Source: Riptortus pedestris
Lineage: Eukaryota > Arthropoda > Insecta > Hemiptera > Alydidae
DNA length: 64,000 bases
Reading direction: 5' to 3'
NCBI GenBank assembly: GCA_019009955.1
Contig: CM032231.1
Location: 91,967,001-92,031,000, forward strand
Numbering within the stretch: the first letter of the stretch is position 1; each line of letters opens with the position of its first letter. The translations under genes were made by a program, and so were the position numbers. Positions 52,201-60,981 of this stretch are shown here, piece after piece. The notes beneath the pieces are model-generated. The model ran no database searches, was not told the DNA's origin, and saw only the letters and a program-made list of their open reading frames with translations.

Positions 52201-55200
52201 TCGTCTGATGCTTCCAGTCTATGTCAGTCCTTTGCAGGTTCAGATAGAAACGAGGAACGTCAGAGGTCATTGTCGGGTCACCCCCAGCCTCCAGTACTAG
52301 AATATTCCAATCGGAAATCTCCGAAAGTCTAGAAGCGATGACAGACCCCGCAGTCCCAGCTCCCACAATAATGAAATCGAACACCGTAGTAGATCTGCAC
52401 TCAGCTGTGAACAATTAAAGAATATTTGAGGTGGATATATTGACATATAATTGAAGTATTAGTAAGATGTATGTAAATTTATCGTTTTGAAAGTTGAGAA
52501 TAAAGAAGCATTAATTTCATAATTGCCCTTTTCCCACTTAGGCAAGGGTTTATAGCCCAATAAAAAACGTGGTTGAGGAAAGCTCCATTTTATCATTACA
52601 GCAACCTTTCCTTATTATTACATTTTCTATCATTTAGTGAATAATTGGATAGACAAGCAATAACTATAAAGTTATAAATCATGAATTGACGTTCTGTTCT
52701 TTGTACGTCACACCGTGAAATATAGACACAAATACAGTGTGATGTACATAATAATACAAATTGTTTGGTAGCCCAAAAATAATTGATTCATCATTGTGAA
52801 GCTATGGTGCTGTTTCATCTTTGCATCCACGATTGTTTTGTAATAATCTGAAGTTTTTTGGGGGAATCAGGTTAGTCGTGTGAGTTAAAGCGTTGATCTT
52901 AATCTCACATGGTAAACCAACAGTGGCGAGTTCGATTCCCGCCTGGGCAAGGGAATTTATTTAGTGATGGAATTCATTAAATAAAATCCTTTGTCCCACC
53001 CTGGCTAGAAAGGGTGGTAACCTGTAGATAGCCCATCCCAATTAGCCTTAGTTGCAAAAAGTGGACGTTAATAAATAATTTAAATTTAATCTGAAGTTTT
53101 AGTATCAAACAAATTTTAATAATATATACTATATCGGAGTTATGAAATGTTTTGACAATTTAATTGGCCACTCCCGTTTAGGCATTTTGGAAACATGTAT
53201 TTACTGTATCTTGTATATTTAATGAAAATAGTAGTTTTCTTAACTAAAAAAAAAACTCATTTCTAAAATGACTATTTCTTAGGTTTTTCCCTTTTACAAC
53301 GTAAATCTATTGTAATTAAAAATTACTTAAAATGGTTACCTCCAACGTCGTGTGGATAGGCACAAGGCGCAGAGAGAATACACTGGGATATAATGATAGT
53401 GTTGATGAGATCTGTAAATGCTTCTCCAGCAAGTCCTGTCGCATGGCCAGGGCAGGGGTTAAAGAGATCAGCTGTCGGTGACCCAAGTATCAAATCTGGA
53501 AGGTAAGCAGCCTCCTAGGTAAAATACATGTTGTAGCATCTGATAGAATTTCTATTTCCATATTTCATTAATTTTACGATGGTGATGATGGCCGTATTAA
53601 GGTCTGGATTCGCCCGTTACTACCGTTCGAAAGATGAGAATAGAAAAACGTAGCCAAGGAGTAGCTGCGTAAAATAAGCAAATTTCCCATGTGCAGGATC
53701 AACATAGGACGGTGCCACAGATTGCGTCATCTGCACTTTTTAATCGCTATTGATCCACTACTAAGTACTCTATGTTAAGAAGAATATGGCTTAAGATATG
53801 AGATGCTTAGTGATGGAAAAGCTTTAATCTGAAAAACTCATGAAAGAGAATGTCACAATATACAATGCCTAGTCCCATCCTTAGAGGGAAAATTCTCCGT
53901 TATTATGCGTCAGATTGAAAAATTGTATAGAACCAATCTTATTGTAAATGTAATGTTCTACAAATGCTGTTCGTGTATTTTTTCACTCTCTTGACTATAA
54001 ACCGATATATTTGAATTTTATAGTTTTTGACCTTCAGTAAACCCTCACTCCTACACACGTCGTATTAACAATAAGCTGTTATATTATGAATCGCGTTATT
54101 TGAAGCATAGTTACCAAATATTAATCTCATTGAACTTTTACTTTTTGAGAAATATGCAAATACGTGGCTGGAAAATCTCCTTAGTTTACGCTGCCCCTGC
54201 GTGACGCATTGTGCTCGTTACTAAATACATTTCTATTGCTCACGACTTCATGTAAGACCAGCGCTTTAAGCCACATGACAAACCTGAACCCCTTAACGTA
54301 TTTTATCTTTATTTTTACATGAAATAGATAAATAATGAGTTTGAAATAAAGCTTTCGAAGACTGACAGAAATTTGATCGGGGGTCTCGTAGGTTTCGCAT
54401 CACGTACGATTCGTGGGGATTTGAAAATGTTTTAAGAAGCGAGACGGGTAAAATCTGGAAAGTAGGAATGAAAACGTCTCATAGGGCTAGAAAGTTAATA
54501 CAAATTTATAATAGCATATAACAATAGATAAGCCAGTCTACTTAACTATCGAATGGGTGTAACGTCCCCTAATATTTACTAGCCATTCTCTGCTATACTT
54601 TTATTACAATCAGATTTATTTACAATGCTATTAAATTAATGAAAACTTACTTGCTCTCCTCTGGGTACAGTCTCTTCGTCTTCAACAATGCCATCCTCTT
54701 CACCATGGACGTCCAACCTGTCTCCAATGACGGTGCACCCAAAACAAAGTAAAATAAGAGAGGGATAACTTCTCATTCAATATTATACTTCTTACTCCGA
54801 GTCATCGGTTTTTTCCTCTCATGATCCGAGAGATATTATTCCCTTCAATATTATTCCCATAAGTAACTTGATGAATAAAGGTTATTAAATATGGGTTAGG
54901 TAAATAATACAAAACGTCGGTCATGTGGTACACATGAGTCTAAAATACTATACTAAAATAACTTTCTATGAAACTCGTTTGTTACGAGCAAAGTGATTTC
55001 TTTTTCTTTTTCTGAGACCCAGTTTTCAGATGTTCTTGTGGTAAGAAGACAGAGTGACCTGCCGTGGTTGTTCCGACAGTTCCCCTTCTACTGAACTCTC
55101 GAGTTCCATTTTAAGGGGTGTTGTGAATTGAGATTGGTGTAATTGAACAAAGGGTCGGGAATAACCCGGCAACTGGAAGTACTGGGTGGTAAAAGTGAAT

Positions 55201-56569
55201 ACTGTATAATAAAATAGGTTATAGAATTGTAAGTTTCATTCGAATTGCGAGCAGTTTGGACCCAAATATCTTATTACAACTCTCCATTGAGACTACATAT
55301 GGATAATTCCAACAAATAGGTCAATTCACACACACTACCATTACTTATTGGAATAATAAACGTAACAGGAACTACAGTACCTAAACAATTAGTTCTCGCC
55401 TATACACCTATTACTTATGCTCCAGTCAGGTCTTACCGTGGTTGAATCACTAACGAAAAATAAAAGGAAAATGCCTCGAGCATTAATTAAATCAAATGAA
55501 GTAGGGAAAAACTATTAGAACCTTTAGTTCTTTATAACCTGCTCATCGAGATAACTTACGTCACGCAGAGGCTGTGCAAACGAAGATTTTCCACATCTCT
55601 CCATGCCAGTGTGGAAAATCTTGGTTTTCACACCTCTCCTTGTCAATGCTCACGTGGTAAACCTAGAGTGGCGAGTTTGATTCCTGCCAGGGCAAAGAAA
55701 TTTATTTAGTGACAGAATTCATTAAATAAAATGCTTAATCTCACCCCGCTAGAATGATGGTAACCTGTGGCTAACCCAACCCAATTAGCCTTAGTTACAA
55801 AAAATTGACGTTAATAACAATTTTTTTCTATGGCAATGTAATTGCTCTATGTAAATAAATAACTACGTATATAAATAACAGGATATACGATGATTAAATT
55901 GGAAATCACTTAAATGGGAGTAGGGGTTGAATGAAAATAAATTATAAAAACTCGGCTAATTTATAAGTTAGAGAACAACAATCATGAAACACAATGAAAT
56001 AGTCAGTCCTGCAGGGGCTGCGTAACTAAGCAGATTTCCCGTATTTTCATTTATTTCAAAACGTCAAAGTTCAATGAAAACATTATTTGGTATTTGGGTT
56101 TCGAATAGAGTGCTTCATAATATAACAGCTTATTGTTAATATGACATGAGTAGGAGTGGAGGTTTACTGAAGGCCAAAAACTATAAAATTCAAATATCTC
56201 GGTTAATAATCAAGACAGTGAAAAAATGACCAAACAACATTAGTTTCTTACTTCAACTAGTTTAGATTAGTTCTATACAATTTTTCGATCTGATGCATAA
56301 TAACAGAGATATTAAGAATTTTTGAAATTCCTTCCCTCTAACCCCCTCCCCACTTCTCTGATTTCAGCCATTAACGAACTTGATCTTTCTTTTTACATGA
56401 AAAGATTAAATATCGAGTTTGGTAACGTTTAAACCCGACACTCCGACGAGCCACCCGAAAAGATTAATCATAATATATTTACTCTAAGAATGTAATTAAG
56501 AGAGTGAGTGAAAATTATTGGTAATTATTATAATAAAACTTTTGAAAAAAAAAAAAGTTGTAAGTTTGA

Positions 56570-56618
<49 letters not shown>

Positions 56619-59600
56619 TGTTAGGGAAAATTTATGTAAAAAAGTAAAAATTCAAATTTAAATTTTATGAGTTGCCCATAGAGCTTCTAAATGTACCCTT
56701 TGTATTCCAGGATAAGTACCAGATGGGCCCTGAGCTTTCAGAGATCCGTCAACAGATGAAGGAAAACTTAAATAAAAAAGCAGACTACCAGGATAGTACC
56801 CGTAAGTTTTAATTCATCATCTATATACTCACTGGACCTAAGTTATACATTGACAGACATTGTTGTAATTTAAAAAAGGTAAAACCTAAAACACTATTAG
56901 ATAGACAAACAGCCTTATGTATACCATCCACAGGCTTGTTTATTTTTTAATTATTTTTTTTACATTTTATTAATGACTGCAAGACAAGTATTCTATATAT
57001 TTTTTAGACAGCCACCAAGAAGTCGCATTTTTAAACAGCAAAGAGTAATAACTTAGTGAGGATTCAAAATTACTTTTACATTATAACTATTAACTTTAAA
57101 AATTGGCAAAAGATTTGTGTTAAATATAGACGGAATGTTTGTTACAATTATGGTGTTTTCTTTTTCGATTTGTTTATTTGCTCTTATATAATTTGATTTA
57201 CATATGCATGTTTACATGAAAGTATGTTTCTACAAAAAAGTTTTGTGTGTGGATCTGTGTTACATTCTTAATCGTAATATGAGAGGTGAAGAAGCATATA
57301 TGAAAAGATTTAAACATTTACCATTTACCCCCCCTCCCCCATAAATTTAATCATATTTAGTTAATATATGCTGATTTGTATTCTTTATTAAAATATTTTA
57401 TTTATTTTGATATATTGCTGGTAGTGGTGAAGTCTCAAACAAGGGAAGAATCACTATGTCTAATTCATTCACAGTATTTATTTTAGACTATTATACACCT
57501 TTCAGCAATTCCCATCTTCACAGCTGAAGGCAAACAAAATAGAATTACCAGAAATGCCTAAATTTAACAAGCTCATCATACAAAGCATATATGTGAAGAT
57601 ATATGTATTTATGCAGCCTCATAATAAAAATATAATAATAAAATGGGCTCAGGTTAGCCATGTCAGTTAAAGCATTAGCCTTAATCTTACATGGTAAACC
57701 TAGAGTGACGAGTTCAATTCCCGCCTGGGCAATAGGAATTTATTTAGTGACGGAATTCATTAAATGAAATCCTTAGTCCCACCCTGGCTAGAAAAGGGTG
57801 GTAACCTGTAGATAGCCCTTCCCAATTAGCCTCAGTTTCAAAAAGTGGGTGTTAATAAATAATAATAACAAAAAAAATATATATATAAAACAACTTTTAC
57901 ATAACATTTATTAAACTTTCCCCGTCCCAATTAGCCTTAGTTGCAAAAAGTGGACGTTAATAAATAATAATAATAATAAAATATATAACAGATTGGCATT
58001 AATATTAAAAAAGGTAATGTATTTGAAAAATTGAATCTTTGTATCTTATATGATCACAGACAGACTTTTGTTTGAAATGAGTCCTGTAGTTAATTATTTG
58101 ATTTCTTCACGCTGTGTTTACCATAAGTTTTTTCCTTGACAATGTATGTAATTCCTATGTACTACGGAGAACTAATCTATGTATAAACACAAATATTTGC
58201 CCTATATAGAATTCCTTGGGCCAAAAGGGAAATAGTGCATACATTTTAGTCATACAAAGTGTAGACTTAATTTATTATTTTTTAAGGTTTTTAACAAATA
58301 AAAGCAGTCTCCTGTTACTGAAACTAAATTTTATTAAGCCCTCATTGATGTCGGCTTGTTTGAAGGCTAGCAGCATCAATTGCAACTCACATACTTTTCT
58401 TGTTCTTTACAATGCTCAAAGACTTTTAACATTACTTGACATAATCCTAATCTTTAATATTGCAATCCATTATGTATTCATCTTCAATTATTATTTATTT
58501 TATAGATGATTATAATATTGTTTGGATACTTTGAAATTTCAGCTCTTCAAAGCCTAACTGATGAAGATTATGAGGAGCTAGTTGAAAGGCTTAAAATGGC
58601 AGATTTAATGTACAATGAGTATTCCTTGGAAGAGATCATATACCAACTGGCCAAAATCATGTTCCGGCAGTCACTTTCAAGGGGTAAGTAGTGTATTCAT
58701 AATTTGTCAATCACAGAAAACGTTTTATTTCACTTAAAATTTTCAATCTTACAACAAGGTGATATTGATTTACAAAATCAAAAGTATATTTAGCTATAAT
58801 TATGGATTTATTAAATACAAATGTAATGTAAACATATCACAATTGAATCTTGGCAAAATAAAAAAGAATTCAAGTGTTGAGTATTATAACTTAAATTTTT
58901 GAAATCCAAAATATAGAATATGACAGTTGGTATTTTGTTGTCTTCCACTTCTACCTCCTCCACTATTATTGCATATTCTGTTTAATCTGTATTCTGAGTA
59001 ATGGGTACATCGCACACCGAAAATTAGCCCAATAAAAGTTATTCATACTCATAGCCATCTAATTTTACAATTATCTTTTTTAAAAATCCTGTTAGGAAAT
59101 TAAAATAGAAGAACAGTACTCATTGTGTAAAGTTTTAAAAACTGGAATGATTATTATTGATGTGGAAAAATGTAAGATGAGTACTCGGCCTGTAACCATG
59201 AAATGGGATGTGATCCTCTTAAATCCACATCATCCAGCTTCTCTAAGAGACTGTCATCATTAAAATGACTCCTATAAGACTTATTTCACCATTTCCTTAA
59301 GAACCTTATAGATCAAAAAAGGTAATAAAAATATTTGAATTTAGAAAGCCCACCATTGCAAATACCTTTAAGCAGCCTATACCTTTTAGTGTTAGCAGAT
59401 TTCCATTAATGAAATTCTATTGAGGTTGTACCATAAAGCAATTTAAAAAAATGATTTCCAAATGTCCATTGACCCTACCTAGGAGTTGATAAAAATGAGG
59501 TCTATTCAAATTTATAAATATGTTTTGTATTGTATTTCTAAAAAACCTCTTGTGGGCACCATTGGTGTTTATTCATTGCCAAACACAATACTTAGATTTT

Positions 59601-60930
59601 TCAACAAAAACAAAATCAAAGGCCACGTTTGTTAAATACTGAAATCAGACCAAGAGTGGAGTTTAGGGAAGAGGTAAAATTAAAAATTCTAAATATAGTC
59701 ATTATTAATATAGTCAGATCAAAAATGGTTGTATAAGCAATCTCATTTAAAATATGGCATTCTACAAGTGTTGTTTTAAGCATTATTCTCGGCTTCAAAT
59801 CAGTTGTGAAAAAAATGAGATATTTACATTTTCCTGATTTCAGCCTTAAGTAAATCCCAGTCCTGCTAGTCTCAGATTAACAAAAAATCAATATATTTTG
59901 AGACATCTTTTTCCAAGCTTAAATACAAAATACTTTCATCACCTTTACTGAGTGACAGTGATGGATAAGTGTCCGCTGTGGTCCTATAAATGATCATTCT
60001 CTGCTATAGTGCCCTCAATTTTCATTCGATTAATACTACACCCTATATTTAACCAGATCATGTTAAGCTAACGTTAAGTTTGTAATAGCATTTTGCCCAC
60101 AATTCTTCCAAGCTGTGTTGTAGACAAGGAACCCAAAAACAAATCAACTTTTTAAAATTATTTGTACAAAACCCAATTATTTATGAATATTCATCCACTT
60201 GTTACTCCCAGTTGCTAAAGCCATTGTCTAAAAATAATCTGAAATAAGTCTTTGGCCTTTGAAATTTAAATAAAATGTGATATAGATGCCCTCTACCCCA
60301 TAAAATATGTAGTCCCTTCCCCCAAAAACTAAAGCCTTGCTGTTTTATTATCACTATACAAAATATACAAATTTGGAATGGATTATTTTTTTCTGTTCAA
60401 TCTAAGATTCTTCCACTGAGCCTATATGTTTAACACAAATTTGAATAAACTAAGGAGATAAAGTGTTCATTCATCAAACTGTTTTACCAAATTCATTACA
60501 TTTTTAGGAAGTACTGAAGCCCAAGATGCTCTACAGAAGTTTACAGATTTTCTTGAAAATGAAGCCCAGTCAGGAAGAATCTCAAGAGCACTAGAGAAGA
60601 AGGTATTAGGTAAGTTTTGTGAAATTTATAATTTCGCCATGCTAATTTTAAGGATTAAAACCTTTTTAAATCTCTCTTTTGAACATGAATATATTCTACC
60701 AATGTAATGTAAGATTACTGATAATATTATGGCTTCCCGAATGAAACAGCATGTTTTTCCATATTTAAACAGATAGTATTATGGTAAATGGAAGTTGCAT
60801 GCCACTAATCATAACTGTCATATGTAGGCTCTTGCATTTTACTTGAAACAGAGAATTCATTTTTGATTCAAATGTTTATTTCATTTATTTTTTATTTAAA
60901 AAAGACTTCTCTGCTGAATCAAATGTCAGG

Positions 60931-60981
<51 letters not shown>

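Noticed and set aside
52405..52414. A GMC start just upstream of exon 3 (MFTAEC...)
   Set aside because: The codon is TTG, not ATG, and the ten bases are the end of an intron (TTCACAG). Upstream exons with signal peptide join in phase at 52404.
57649..57740. A functional tRNA gene
   Set aside because: A- and B-box-like sequences are present, but the acceptor stem and cloverleaf are not, and the unit continues into a repeated body and AAT tail. It is a SINE head.
58216..58509. A 97-codon plus-strand frame just before an exon
   Set aside because: It lies in the intron between 56801 and 58543, is hydrophobic because of AT-rich codons, and has no motif.
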